Part shown: one piece after another, positions 10,555-22,660 of the stretch | Layout of the letters: every line of letters begins with the position of its first letter | Position numbering within the stretch: the first letter of the stretch is position 1 | Source of the DNA: Panax quinquefolius | Taxonomy: Eukaryota > Streptophyta > Magnoliopsida > Apiales > Araliaceae | Assembly (NCBI GenBank): GCA_020205615.1 | Contig: CM035160.1 | Location: forward strand, 120,006,556 to 120,070,555 | Direction: 5' to 3' | Length of the DNA stretch: 64,000 nt | The notes under the pieces: generated by a model | What the model was told of the DNA's origin: nothing | Seen by the model: only the letters and a program-made list of their open reading frames with translations | Databases searched by the model: none | Position numbers and translations under genes: made by a program

Positions 10555-12237
10555 GAGAGAAGTGTGAGATCTACACATACCATAAGAGTTTGAATTATAT
10601 TTTCACACAGAAGAACCTGAACATGCGTCAAAGAAGATGGATGGAATTAATAAAAGATTATGATTGCAAAATCTTTTATCATCCGGGCAAAGCAAACATG
10701 GTCGCAGATGCCTTAAGTAGGAGGGGTCGTGAGAAGTTGATGTTGTTAACCAACCAGGAGGAGCTCATTTTAGCAATGACAATGTTAGAGCTGGAAATCA
10801 AATTTCCAAAAGAATTCGACGAAAGATTGTACCAGATGGAAGCTAGTCCAACTTTGGTGTACAAGGTGAGGAATGCTCAACTACAGGATGAAGAATGCAG
10901 AAAAATAAAGGAAAGTGTGGTCGAGGGTAAAGATGTGAAATACAAGGTTGATACTGAAGGAATGCTAAGATTTGAGGGACGAATTTGGGTTCCAGCAGTA
11001 CAGAATATTAAGGAAAAAATCTTGACAGAGGCTCATAATTCAAGATATTCGATTCATACGAGAAGTACGAAAATGTATCAAGATTTGCGGCGACATTTTT
11101 GGTGGCCGAATATGAAAAGAGATGTTGCATAATGTGTTGCAAAATACTTGACGTGTCAGAAAGTAAAAGCAGAACATTAGAGGCCAAGTGGATTACTTCA
11201 ACCGTTGGAAATACCGGAATGGAAGTGGGAGCATATCACAACAGATTTTGTGGTAGGTCTTCCAACAACTCAAAAAGGATACGATGTGATATGGGTGATA
11301 GTGGATAGATTAACAAAATCAGCACACTTTTTGCCCATAAAGATTAGATTTAATCTTGATCAGCTGGCAAAACTATACGTCAAAGAGATCGTGTCGAGAC
11401 ATGGAGTTCCAGTGTCAATAGTATCAGATAGAGATTCAAGATTCATATCAAATTTCTGGAAGAAACTGCAAAAATGCATGAAAACGCAACTAAAGATGAG
11501 TACATCATATCATCCACAAACCGATGGGCAAAGCGAACGAACAATCCAAACGTTAGAAGATATTCTTAGAGCGTACATCATGGATTTCAAAGGAAACTGG
11601 GACGATCATTTACTGTTGGTAGAATTCGCCTATAATAATAGTTACCATGCAAGCATTATTATGCCGCCATACGAGGCATTATACGGTAGGAAATGCATAA
11701 CTCCACTGTACTGGGGTGAAGTTAGTGAACGTCAATTGTTAGGACCAAAATTGGTACAGCAGACCGCTAAAGTTATCAAACTCATCAGAGTAAGACTGGT
11801 AGCTGCTGAAGATAGAGAGAAGAAGTATGTTGATCAACACAGACAATATCATAAATTTGACGTAGGAAATTTCGTTTTGTCAAGAAAGGAAAGCTCAGCC
11901 CAAGGTTTATTGGACCTTTCGAGATACTACGAAGAGTGGGAGAAGTGGCTTACGAGGTAGCTTTACCTCTAAAATTAGAACATGTGCACAACGTTTTTCA
12001 TGTGTCGGTGTTGCGACCGTATAAACCCGATTACAAATATATGATTGAATATGAACCGTTGCAGTTTAGTAAAGATTTGTCTTATGAAGAGGTTCTTATC
12101 CAGATAGTCGACAGGAAAGGAAAAATGCTCAGAAATAAAGTGATATCATCTGTGAAGGTGATATGGAGAAACCACAATGTCGAAGAGGCTACGTGGGAAC
12201 TCGAAGCTGAATTGATGAAGAATTACCCTGAGTTATT
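10516..12237 (+). pseudogene. Tekay-type pol: RNase H, integrase, chromodomain (element E)
   Basis: Three domains in order. RNase H end: [13 protein letters not shown] to [15 protein letters not shown]. Integrase: a zinc-binding region AHNSRYSIH ... KYLTCQ, where the first Cys of the usual CLTC is Tyr, then the catalytic triad in ITTDFV, IVSDRDSRF and GQSERTIQTLEDI, then GPF near 11915. Last comes a C-terminal chromodomain (YEEVLIQIVDRK ... VKVIWRNHNVEEATWELE), which in chromoviruses directs integration to heterochromatin. Stops are at 11130 and 11178; a frameshift or deletion lies near 11885. The pol end is interrupted by element C at 12238 and resumes at 20509. Confidence 0.87.
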
Positions 12238-12779
12238 TGTGAGACCCCAGATTTTATCAATAAAGATTTAAATTTTGTGAAATAATTTTAATATTATGGT
12301 GTGAATTTGAGATAATATTATAGTTGTGGGTAGTATTTATAAATTTTGCAAAGTATGCAAGTGGTTATATTATATTCGATTGGTGGGGAATATTCGGTTT
12401 AGCGGGGAATATTAAATACAACTACTCAATCATTGGTGGACCCTAGCGTAATTATTGTTGGATTGAAAAACGACAAAAATATTTTATTAAAATAACGGCG
12501 GAAGTTTTACCGGTTAATCTTTGTTGAACTACTCGGTAGTAAAAAATGCGATGTCGTGTGTGGTTGCATAGTAGCACCACGGTATTGATTATTGATGCCT
12601 ATGTGAGAAGTCACTCGGTTTGATTCCATTATTGTCGATTAATAATATGAATTATTATAGCGATAATGACGTTTTTGTTTTATTCGTATTATTAACGTAA
12701 TAAAAGCGAAACATCTTTTATATAAAATAGAATACTTTATTAAAGTTATTACATAAATAGAATATATTATATTTTATTA

Positions 12780-12850
12780 TGCATAGTGTTGCATAGTAGT
12801 ATTTTGCATAGTGTTTTGCATAGTATTGCATAGTGTTTGCATAGTAAAAT
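12780..12850 (+). repeat. CATAGT-core minisatellite in LTR U3
   Basis: Six imperfect copies of (T)TTGCATAGT(G/A), upstream of the TATA box. The same array is in the 3' LTR at about 18738-18810. The flanking sequence AAATAGAATATATTATATTT is also present on both sides of the array. Confidence 0.75.
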
Positions 12851-12972
12851 GTTTTTATATAAATAGAATATATTATATTTTATTTAAAAGATTTTTCTTT
12901 AAATATGGATGGTCAGATTAAAGTAAATCAACTGGACCGTTCATGGATTAGTTACTATGCATTCCATTTTCC

Positions 12973-12980
12973 TATAAATA
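12973..12980 (+). promoter_or_regulatory. TATA box of element C 5' LTR
   Basis: CCTATAAATAGAAGCTC, followed by a purine-rich leader (AGAGAGAAATTATAGAGAG). An equal copy is at 18933-18940 in the 3' LTR. Confidence 0.65.
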
Positions 12981-13162
12981 GAAGCTCATTCCTTCATTAT
13001 TTTCTTACAATTCATTGAAACTCTAGAGAGAAATTATAGAGAGAAGCTATAGAGAAAGTTATAGAAAGAAGAAGAGTATTATTAACTACTTCACTACTTC
13101 TATATTCAGTTCTTTTACGGTAAGGGTGTTATTCTTTCTTATTCAGCGAAGAGAAGCATTGT

Positions 13163-13490
13163 TATTCCATTGCTTATTATTACATTGGAATAACTTTGTA
13201 TAAGTGGTTTACCCTATACTTGGTGACATTCTTCTATTTATTACATTTGGAACATCCCGCATGCGTGTGTTTTACAGGACTGGTTCGTTTTATTATTACA
13301 TTGGAACATCACATGCATGTGTGTTTACATTTGACACGTTAAAATCTTTATCATTACTGTTGGAATATCCTATCGTGTGTTTTACACCGGATGCGTTCCA
13401 TCTTTATTATTACATTGGAACATCCTGTCGGTGTGAATTTCACGACACGGTTCCGTTATTATTATTACTGTTGGAATAACTTTTATGTAC
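13163..13490 (+). repeat. 55-60-bp tandem array in LTR R-U5
   Basis: About six imperfect units that share ATTATTACATTGGAACATC and a TGTGTTTTACA segment. The matching array in the 3' LTR is at about 19128-19445. The repeated ORFs it produces (with YYYIGTSHACVF) are by-products of the repeat. Confidence 0.75.
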
Positions 13491-14556
13491 TTAATCTACC
13501 GCATGCATGGTGATTTCTTTTGTTATTCCATTCTTTATTATACTCGGTTGGTTAAAACTTTGACTTCTATACTCATGAAATTAGTAGAATATCCTTGATA
13601 TTTGCGTTTCATCGATATCTTCTCATGGAAATATTCTTACGATCATTCTTGAATTTTACTCTCTGAAGCAATTATTATATTGACAATTTGGGCGTTAATA
13701 ATTCATGGATTAAATAATTCTTGAATTTGTTTTATTGAATTATTATGTCATTGTCATTGTCATCATCCTCATGTTATATTATGTTATCTTTGGCTTACGT
13801 CATAGATGAACTTAGTATGATTATGACCGAGGATCAATCGGTATAATCATGACTTGATATAAATGATGTGACAAAAGTTCTCGATTGGCTTTAATGCGTC
13901 ACGATGATGGATAGTTTTTGGTATGATTATTATGACCGGGTGATTCGGTATAGTCATGACCATTGATAACTTGATGAAAATCCTTGGCCGTGAGTGCAGG
14001 GATGATTAGATGTGGTGGTTTATTTATTAAAATTCTCGTCGATAAAAATTGATAAAAACCTTTTAAAACCTAAAAGATAGTAGATTTTATTCTCTACTTG
14101 ACTCTTTTAATAATTGCGTATTAATTTGCATTGATTAAAGCTGGTTTTATCTATTGTATTTTATCGGTTTAACAACATTGAAACTAATGATAATTTATTA
14201 CGCATTATCTTAGTCATAATATTTCTTCTTTGGGCTAGTTGAGCTCACCCTTTCTTTCCTTTGTTCTCTTGAAATGAGAACATAGGCTTGAGACGAGTCG
14301 AGGAGCGGAGTAATGGTCGAAGAAGATAGCATTAGTAGTCCTCACTATTACGTGAAATAGTGTGATAATAGTTGTAATGAGGACTCCTTTTGAGTTTTTA
14401 TAATATCTAGTAGACAATATTTGTATTCAAACTCCAGGGTTATGTCGTATCGTGCATACCTACAGCAGTTATATTAATAAGTTGTATTTGAATTTATGTA
14501 CCATGTAAGTGGCGACCCAGAGATGGGTGGCGTATACCTAATTTTGGGGCGTCACG

Positions 14557-15800
14557 GTTGAATATCGAGCTTAGGGATATGATCCACAGCTAAGATGTGA
14601 GATAAGAACTAGGAGGAGAGGCGGAAATTCCTTCGCTAGTATGACCTACCTAAGTTTATTTGGTATTTAATTGGTCGGTCGGAGTATAGGGATAATATGT
14701 TGCATTTAATTAACCCTTGTTTTGTGACAGTGTTTGTATTTAGATGTTGTGAATAGGGCTCGGTTATTGGAGCGCAATAATGAGTCAGCTCAACCAAAAG
14801 GTAACGACCAACAACACGATAATAATCATCTGCGTGATATGACCATCTAACAATGATGACCATCGTGGGAGAAATTATCATGCCAAGAATGGTAACCACT
14901 TGATTAGTAATGGTAATCATGGCGAAGATAATAGAAGTGGAAATTTCAAGAAGAAAGGTCATTTAGCTCGATTTTGTATGCGTGCACCAAAGTCAAGTCC
15001 AAATGGGACGGTGGCACCAAAAGCGGATCTGGATAAAAACAAAGTCGGTGGTTTTCATGAAGGCGTTTTCATGACTTCTTAAAAAGCAAGTGACTCGAGC
15101 GAAGTTAGCAGGGTTAGTTAATTATAAATTCTTGCGAAGTCTATACCTTATAAGATCTGGGTTCTACCCATTCTTTTATCTCAAACGCTTGCGTTCAACA
15201 TTTAAATTTGACTCGGAGAAGTTAGACTTTAACTTATTGGTTGAAACTTCGTTGGGAGAAACCTTCCGTTACCTCCACTATTTATTAATCTTGTTGTTTC
15301 AAATAAACACTTTCACGTTACTGTCGATATTATCTCTTTGAAAATATTTGCCTTTGATGGTATTTTAGGAATCAATTGGTTAACTACTCATCATTCTTTT
15401 CGTGGGTTGTTAGCTTTTATATTCATAACCAAAACTACTAAAGTCAATTATTGTCATATCGAGCCGTAAGTAAAGAGCCCGAACCTTTCGTTGTTGACTT
15501 CCTTGTGGGAATGCACCGAATAGGACTTTTACTGTGGCGACGTCGTGGATTGAAGATGGCAAGTTGATAGGTATCATTGTGAGGTGCTATCCGAGGTTAA
15601 GGATGAAGTCACAGTTGGTATTAATGTGACGTCTTATCCAAGTCTTGGGCCGAAATACTGATTTTGAATGATATTTCTATCATTAATAAATTTCTTAGCG
15701 TATTCTTGAAGACTTCTTAGCCTACCCTAGAAGCGTGAAATCGAATTTTGTATTGACCCCAATCTGAAAACCCATTTCTTAAACCCTCAAATATTTCTTC
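14557..15800 (+). pseudogene. gag-protease remnant of element C
   Basis: The region after the 5' LTR lacks a clear tRNA primer site and most of gag. A zinc-knuckle remnant KKGHLARFCMRAPKSS is at about 14953-15000, without its first cysteines. The protease region follows in several frames: SEKLDFNLLVETSLGETF at about 15217-15275 and GILGINWLTTHHS at about 15357-15396. The RT start IEFCID is at about 15738-15755. Sequence matching the inverted piece at 9708-10489 ends near 15790. Multiple frameshifts and stops make it nonfunctional. Confidence 0.65.
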
Positions 15801-17077
15801 AACTAAAAGGATCGGGTTCACGTGGTTTATGATGAAAGTCATAATAAAAGCATTGGACTAATGAAAATCATGGGTATTAAGTGGTATTAGTAAGTTTTAT
15901 GATGAGTTATGTTGGTTAGTATGTAAAAACATGAAAGTTTCTTAAAATCACAAAGAGTTGAAAATCGATTTTGGTGAAAAACGTAACATGAAATTCAATA
16001 GACCATATCTCCTATTATATTTTGAATTTTGAATGTGGTCAAGTCCTAGAGTTAGATCTATGAGTTACCTAACTAATCCAAGTGGAATTACTGGAAAAAG
16101 GTGTTGTAGATTTTTGTGTGGACTGATTTTAGCAAAGGAGGCCAAAGTATAAATTTCAAAAATGCTCTTGCCCAGAAACTTTAAGGGGCTGTTTGACCAC
16201 TTAAATTATATGAAAAATTCTGGCCTTTTGGGACATGAAGGTATGTGGTATAAAGTATCTCCTGTCCAAAAATGAGCTCATTCGACTTAAAATGAGAAAG
16301 TTATGACTATTTCAATATTTAGGTTTTTCCCGAAAAATGCTATAACCGGAGTTCTATAACTCAGATGACCATGAAATTTAAACTGAAGCTCACGTTAACA
16401 TGTGTAAGGTCCTGCCAAGATTTGGGAATTTTGGAGTTAAACTTGAGGTAGCTAATTTCTTAAGGAATTAATTAGAAATTGATTTTTGAAAATAGTAAAT
16501 GAATTTTAAAAATTCAGAAAAAAATATATTTTCATCATGGAACTATATTATGCTAAATCCCAGAAAAGAAATATTTTTGGGACTGATTTGGTATTTTTCA
16601 TGAAAATAGTTTAATTCTTAAACATATGAGTTAAATATGTTATGTGAAGTAACAAAAGTTGAAAATAGGATATTATGGCTAGAGAATCCTATATAGAGTA
16701 TATGTATATTTTTGAGAGATTTGATAATTGGTGATGATATCTTATGAGTATGGCATTTTGAATGATTAAATGCATTATATGGTAAAACGTAAACAATTAA
16801 GATAAATTGTTTATAAATTTAAGAAATGATTAAAATATTGTTATAATATTAATGATATTAGATTATGAGATTATTAAGTGATTGATAACATGGGATATTC
16901 TTGAATCTGGATAAATTATATTATAAATGTTTAATATTTATCCTTTATCTCATTTGATTGATTCTTTATATCATTATCCTCATGCTTATATTATGTTGAA
17001 AGTCATTTGTGGCTGTAATGCATAGATGGACTTGGTATGATTATGACCGAGGATTGTTCTAAGATAATCATAACCGT
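15800..17077 (+). other. Noncoding stretch of element C
   Basis: About 1.3 kb without recognisable coding sequence. The last part (16905-17060) resembles the interior of the reverse-oriented LTR near 24870-25000, including ATCTCATTTGATTGATTCTTT-like and TCATTATCCTCATG-like strings. It may derive from another LTR or a 3' untranslated region. Confidence 0.4.
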
Positions 17078-17700
17078 AATTGAAAACACAATTATCTTTG
17101 GTAGTAGTGCATGGATAATTTGTGGTCGTGATACTAATGAATACACAATTATCTTTGGTAGTAGTCGTGGATAATTTGTGGTCGTGATACTAATGAATAC
17201 ACAATTATCTTTGGTAGTAGTGCATGGATAATTTGTGGTCGTGATACTAATGAATACACAATTATCTTTGGTAGTAGTGCATGGATAATTTGTGGTCGTG
17301 ATACTAATGAATACACGATTATCTTTTGCTTAGTAGTGCATGGATAATTTGTGGTCGTGATACTAATGAATACACAATTATCTTTGGTAGTAGTGTATGG
17401 ATAATTTGTGGTCGTGATACTAAAGAATACACAATTATCTTTTGCTTAGTAGTGCATGGATAATTTATTGGTCGTGATACTAATGAATACACGATTATCT
17501 TTTGCCGTAGTGCATGGATAATTTATGGTTAGTGATACTAATGAATACACAATTATCTTTGGTAGTAGTGCATGGATAATTTGTGGTCGTGATACTAATG
17601 AATACACGATTATCTTTGGCCGTAGTGCATGGATAATTTGTGGTCGTGATACTAATGAATACCACGATTATCTTTGGTAGTAGTGCATGGATAATTCGTG
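17078..17700 (+). repeat. Tandem array of about 57-bp units
   Basis: About eleven head-to-tail copies of a unit with AGTGCATGGATAATTTGTGG, TCGTGATACTAATGAATACA and CAATTATCTTTG. Units vary mostly around GGTAGTAG, which also appears as GCTTAGTAG or GCCGTAG. Shorter relatives of the unit continue to about 18080. The array lies between the deleted pol and the polypurine tract of element C. Confidence 0.85.
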
Positions 17701-18196
17701 GTCGTGATCTTAATGAATATCCTTGGCATAGTGTAGGGATGATTCGATGATATGGATTAATTATTGAAATGAGTCTCGTGAATGAAATATTAATTCATGG
17801 ATGTGGTAAAAGTCATCTTTGGTAGTAGTGCATTGATAGACTTGGTATGATTATGACCACGGATTATTCGGTATAATCATGACCAGTAATTTGAAAACAC
17901 GAATATCCTTAGCTTGATGGTGCATGGATAATTCATGGTTGTGATACTATTAAGCTAAGTCTCGGTATTATTGGTTTTACGGTTATATATCTTTGGCACA
18001 GTAGTGCAAAGATGAATTGTTAATAAATATCTTTGGCTGTGGTGCAAAGATGAATTGTTAATGAATATCTTTGGTAGGATTGCAAAGATAAACTTAATAT
18101 TTTCAACGATAAAGGTATTCAAGGTATCCTCAACTCTTTATCATATCAGTCGTACCATTCTAATTTCGAGGGCGAAAATTCCATAAGGAGGGAGAT
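17701..18196 (+). other. Array remnants and polypurine tract of element C
   Basis: Degenerate units such as ATATCTTTGG...GTGCAAAGATGAATTGTTAAT occur at 17985-18090. The segment ends with the polypurine tract AAGGAGGGAGAT (18185-18196), directly before the 3' LTR start. Confidence 0.7.
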
Positions 18197-20503
18197 TGTG
18201 AGACCCCAGTTTTATCAATAAAGATTTAAATTTTGACGAAATAATTTTTAATATTATGGTGTGAATTTGAGATAATATTATAGTTGTGGGTAGTATTTAT
18301 AAATTTTGCAAAGTATGCAAGTGGTTATATTATATTAGATTGGTGGGGAATATTCGGTTTAGCGGGGAATATTAAATACAACGGCTCAATCATTGGTGGA
18401 CCCACAATGTAATTATTGTTGGATTGAGAAAACGACAAAAATATTTTATTAAAATAACGGCGGAAGTTTTCACGTTGATCTTTGTTGAACTACTTCGGTA
18501 GTAAAAGTACGATGTTACGTGTGGTTGCATAGTAGCACACCAGTATTGATTATTGATGCCTATGTGAGAAGTCACTCGGTTTGATTCCATTATTATCGAT
18601 TAATAATATGAATTATTATAGCGATAATGACATTTTGTTTTATTACAGATTATTAACGTAATAAAAGCGAAACATCTTTATATAAAATAGAATACTTTAT
18701 TAAAGTTATTCTATAAATAGAATATATTATATTTTATTATGCATAGTGTTGCATAGTATTTTTGCATAGTGTTTTTGCATAGTATTGCATAGTGTTTGCA
18801 TAGTAAAATGTTTTTATATAAATAGAATATATTATATTTTATTTAAAAGATTTTTCTTTAAATATGGACCGTCAGATTAAAGTAAATCAATCTGGACCGC
18901 TCATGGATTAGTTACTATGCATTCCATTTTCCTATAAATAGAAGCTCATTCCTTCATTATTTTCTTACGAATTCATTGAAACTCTAGAGAGAAATTATAG
19001 AGAGAAGCTATAGAGAAAGTTATAGAAAGAAGAAGAGTATTACGCTACTTCACTACTTCTATTCTCGCTTTTACTGGTAGGGGTGTTATTCTTTCTTATT
19101 CATGAAGAAGCTGTTGTTATTCCATTGCTTATTATTACATTGGAATAACTTTTGTATAAGTGGTTTACCTATACTTGGTGACATTCTTCTATTATTACAT
19201 TGGAACATCACATGCATGTGTTTTACAGGGACTGAATTCCGCTTTTTATTATTACTGTTGGAACATCACATGCGTGTGTTTTACACCCGACTGGTTCCGC
19301 CTTTTATCATTCTGTTGGAATATCCTATCACGTGTGTTTTTACAGGATGCGTTCCATCTTTATTATTACATTTGAACATCCGCAGCCGGTGTGAATTTCA
19401 CACGACTGGTTCCGTTATTATTATTACATTGGAATAACACATACTATCGCAATCTGCATGCGTATGGTGATTTCTTTTGTTATTCCATTCTTTATTATAC
19501 TCGGTTGGTTAAAACTTTGACTTATACTCCATGAAATTAGTAGAATATCCTTGATATTTGCGTTTCATCCAATATCTTCTCATGGAAATATTCTTCTCGA
19601 TCATTCTTGAATTTTACTCTACGAAGATATTATATATGACAATTTGGGCGTTAATAATTCATGGATTAAATAATTCTTGAATTTGTTTTATTGAATTATT
19701 ATGTCATTGTCATTGTCATCATCCTCATGTTATATTATGTTATCTTTGGCTTACGTGCATAGATGAACTTAGTATGATTATGACCAGGGATCAATCGGTA
19801 TAATCATGACTTGATATAAATGATGTGACAAAAGTTCTCGATGGCTTTTATGTGCGGTGATGGATAGTTTTTGGTATGATTATGACCAGGTGATTCTTGG
19901 TATAGTCATGACCATTGATAACTTGATGAAAATCCTTGGCCAAGTGAGTACGAGGGATGATTAGATGTGGTGGTTTATTTATTGTCGAGTCTCGGCGATA
20001 AAAATTGATAAAAACCTTTTAAAACCTAAAAGATAGTAGATTTTATTCTCTACTGACTCTTTTTAATGGATTGCATATTCCACGCTTGATTAAAGCGGTT
20101 GTCTATTGTATTTTATCGCTTTAACATCACAAGGCTAATGATAATTTATTACGCATTATCTTAGTCATAATATTTCTTCTTGGGCTAGTTGAGCTCACCT
20201 TTCTTTCAACTTGTTCTCTTGAAATGAGAACATAAATTTGGACGCAGTCGAGGGAGCGGAGTAATGGTCGAGAAGATAGCATTAGTAGTCCTCACTATTA
20301 CATGAAATAGTGTGATAATAGTTGTAATGAGGACTCCTTTTGAGTTTGTATAATATCTAGTAGACAATATTTGTATTCAAACTCACAGGTTTATGTAAAT
20401 ATTATACCACGGCAGATTATATTAGTAAGTTGTATTTGAATTTATGTACCATGTAAGTGGCGACCCAAGATGGGTGGCGTATACCTAATTTTGAGGCGTC
20501 ACT
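18197..20503 (+). mobile_element. 3' LTR of element C
   Basis: Starts TGTGAGACCCCAG directly after the polypurine tract and ends GAGGCGTCACT before the TTATT duplication. It has the same order of blocks as the 5' LTR: CATAGT array, TATA at 18933, GA-rich leader, 55-60-bp array, and the ATGATTATGACC block at 19775. Differences from the 5' LTR are mostly small insertions, deletions and swaps near C- and G-containing trinucleotides. Confidence 0.88.
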
Positions 20504-20508
20504 TTATT

Positions 20509-20624
20509 TGTTTAATTTGTGTCTTTGATTCTGGGGACAGAATCTTTGTAAGAAGGGAAGAATGCGACAATTTTATTATTTGAGTTGTAATTCTGGGGAC
20601 AGAATCCTTGTAAGGAGGGAATGA
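20509..20624 (+). other. End of element E pol and duplicated polypurine tract
   Basis: Resumes the element E reading after the element C insertion. A motif TTCTGGGGACAGAATC followed by a purine-rich tract occurs twice: about 20531-20565 and about 20591-20624. Only the second is followed by an intact LTR start (TGTAACAATCC); after the first the corresponding sequence is GCGACAATTTTATTATTTG. Confidence 0.65.
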
Positions 20625-21476
20625 TGTAACAATCCAAGATTTTATTATTTATAATTTAAAATATTTATTAAATTAAATTAATATTTTATTGATCCGATTG
20701 GTGTTAGTAAATATTTATGAATTAAATTTATTAGATAATATTCTAAATTAATTTAATTTATAATTTAGAGAGTTAATAAGATAACATGAGATGATATATT
20801 ATTGTTTTAATTTAATAATTAAGATGGTATGTGAATTTATTAAGTAAGATTATAATTTCCATTATAATTTTATGATAATTGTTTAAGTGGAAAATTAATT
20901 TAAAATATAGTATGTGTAGTATGTGTAATTAGTTTATTTGATTAATGTTGGATATGAAAATCCAAATAAATAATATGAGATAAAATTAGATGTTATATTG
21001 TTTTAATTTAATAATTTAAAATGGTGTATTAAATAAAATTATAATATGAGCTTATAAACTATAGTGTAAAGATTTATTAAAATAAATTAAATGAATTTAC
21101 CCAAACAAGGCTTAAAATATTAAGTCTTTTATTTTAAAGAGTTTTTGCCAAACAAAACCTTATGGCTTTTGAATTTTGAATTTGAATTATAAGAAATAGA
21201 ATAAATAAAATAATAAATAAAATGTATTTATAACATATACGTTTATATCCTTGTAACTGATATATTTAGTATACACATTATGGCATGTCAGTTTTATTTT
21301 ACGCTTAACTAAGAGTTGGCCTATACTGATACTAAGTAGAGAATTACAGAGAGAAGTTGAGAGAGAATAGAGAGAGATTGACAGAAATTTTGAGAGTTCC
21401 AAGACAATTTCTGGGTTTTTAGAAAAGATTGTTCAAGCAATTGAAGGTATTATTTATAACCTTAATGTTATATATT

Positions 21477-21509
<33 letters not shown>

Positions 21510-22660
21510 GAGTTTTACGACATAAACTTTTAAAGTTCTGTGAATTCATCTTTTTGAATTGTTGATATACAACTAATAATTTGTGATTATACGTGTTTAT
21601 GATGTTAGAGTTTGCATTTAGACAATAATTTGTATGTTAATTATGTTTAAGAAGGAAGAAAACTGTTTACAATATATATTTTTTACATATGGCTTATGAA
21701 AGTACCAAATTTGGTGGTTAATTTGTATATTAAGCTGTAAATTAAGTCTTGAATATGTTAATTCGATAAGAAATGAAGAGAACATAGTTTGAATGAAGTA
21801 ATTTGGCATAGAATTGTGATCACAGTGTGAATTTCTATGAAGGATGTCAAAAATGGAGTTTTTGTATGAAAATATGAAATTTAAGGATTTAAATTAGTTA
21901 AAGTTGTTATTTAATTGTTCTAAGTGGTTGAATATGTGAGGAATCATGTTTGTGTTAGTTTTATACCAATTACATATGTTGAATTTACTATTTTGTGGGT
22001 GAAATTAAATATTAGTTGGGCTAAAAAGTAGGCAGATTATTAAAATTTGCATAGAGTTTACATGCATACACCAAATAGCAAATTGCTACCGGGTGTCAAG
22101 GGCGTAAACGATTGAACTTGCTACTTCGGTCCTTAAGTTAAGTATGCGCAATTGCGCTATACCCTGATACGAGGCGATGGTGTCTGCCATCTGCTGCAGA
22201 CTTTGGACACCATTGTAACTTAGTCTAATGATGTGTTAATGTGTCAAACATGTAATGAAGAGGTTAAAACAAAATCGTGTCATGTGGTTAGTAATTTCAA
22301 AGTTATAAAAAGGATTAGTAAGTTACGAACGTGTTATTTTATGACTTAGGGTACACAATGAATGGTATATAAGTGTTATGCAGTTAACACTTATGAATTC
22401 TGAAATGTATATGGTAACGTAAGACTTGTACTAAAATAACATGTTTAGTTAAGAGTGAGTATTATTTTGGAAAGTGGATGTTAGTATATCTAATAGATAT
22501 TATGATTCTAATACTATGTGTAGGTGAACGTGAGTTATAAATTTATAGCTTACGCACGAGGCAAGTTTCTTACTCTAAACTTTTATTGAGCAAGCTTTGT
22601 TCCAACATTTTATTTGAGCAAACTATACCACGAGCACAAATTATTCTTAATGGACTAGTA
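20625..22660 (+). mobile_element. Partial 3' LTR of element E
   Basis: Starts TGTAACAATCC right after the polypurine tract AAGGAGGGAATGA. A GA-rich leader is at 21345-21395 and a (TA)n tract at 21476-21500. A GC-richer patch at 22085-22215 sits where other LTRs of this group have one (2040-2140, 58330-58440). The block around GAGGCAAGTTTCTTACTC (22558) resembles 59940-59980. The LTR terminus is not found and the match fades near 22660, so it is probably truncated. No coding sequence. Confidence 0.6.

Larger units (their letters stand above)
12238..14556 (+). mobile_element. 5' LTR of element C
   Basis: Starts TGTGAGACCCCAG and ends GGGGCGTCACG. Relative to the family end GGCGTCACA the last base is changed. 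It contains a CATAGT minisatellite (12780-12850), a TATA box (12973), a GA-rich leader region (13020-13070), a 55-60-bp tandem array (13163-13490), and a block ATGATTATGACCGAGGAT that recurs at 13920, 17035 and 17840. It is very similar to the 3' LTR at 18197, with many small differences. Confidence 0.88.
12238..20503 (+). mobile_element. Tekay-type element C, internally deleted
   Basis: An 8.27-kb element with LTRs of 2319 and 2307 bp and a perfect 5-bp duplication TTATT at 12233-12237 and 20504-20508. It sits in the last codons of element E pol: removing it joins ...TTATT to TGTTTAATTTG and restores the usual chromovirus pol end. The internal region is only about 3.6 kb and keeps gag-protease remnants, a noncoding stretch with a tandem array, and a polypurine tract; RT, RNase H and integrase are gone. 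It could have moved only with proteins from relatives. Confidence 0.88.

Noticed and set aside
13204..13479. ORF with repeated YYYIGTSHACVF motifs as a possible repeat protein
   Set aside because: It is the translation of an LTR minisatellite; the frame is not kept between the two LTR copies.
17078..17700. Regular repeat array resembling a CRISPR array
   Set aside because: Units are contiguous with no unique spacers, lie inside a plant retrotransposon, and have no cas genes nearby.
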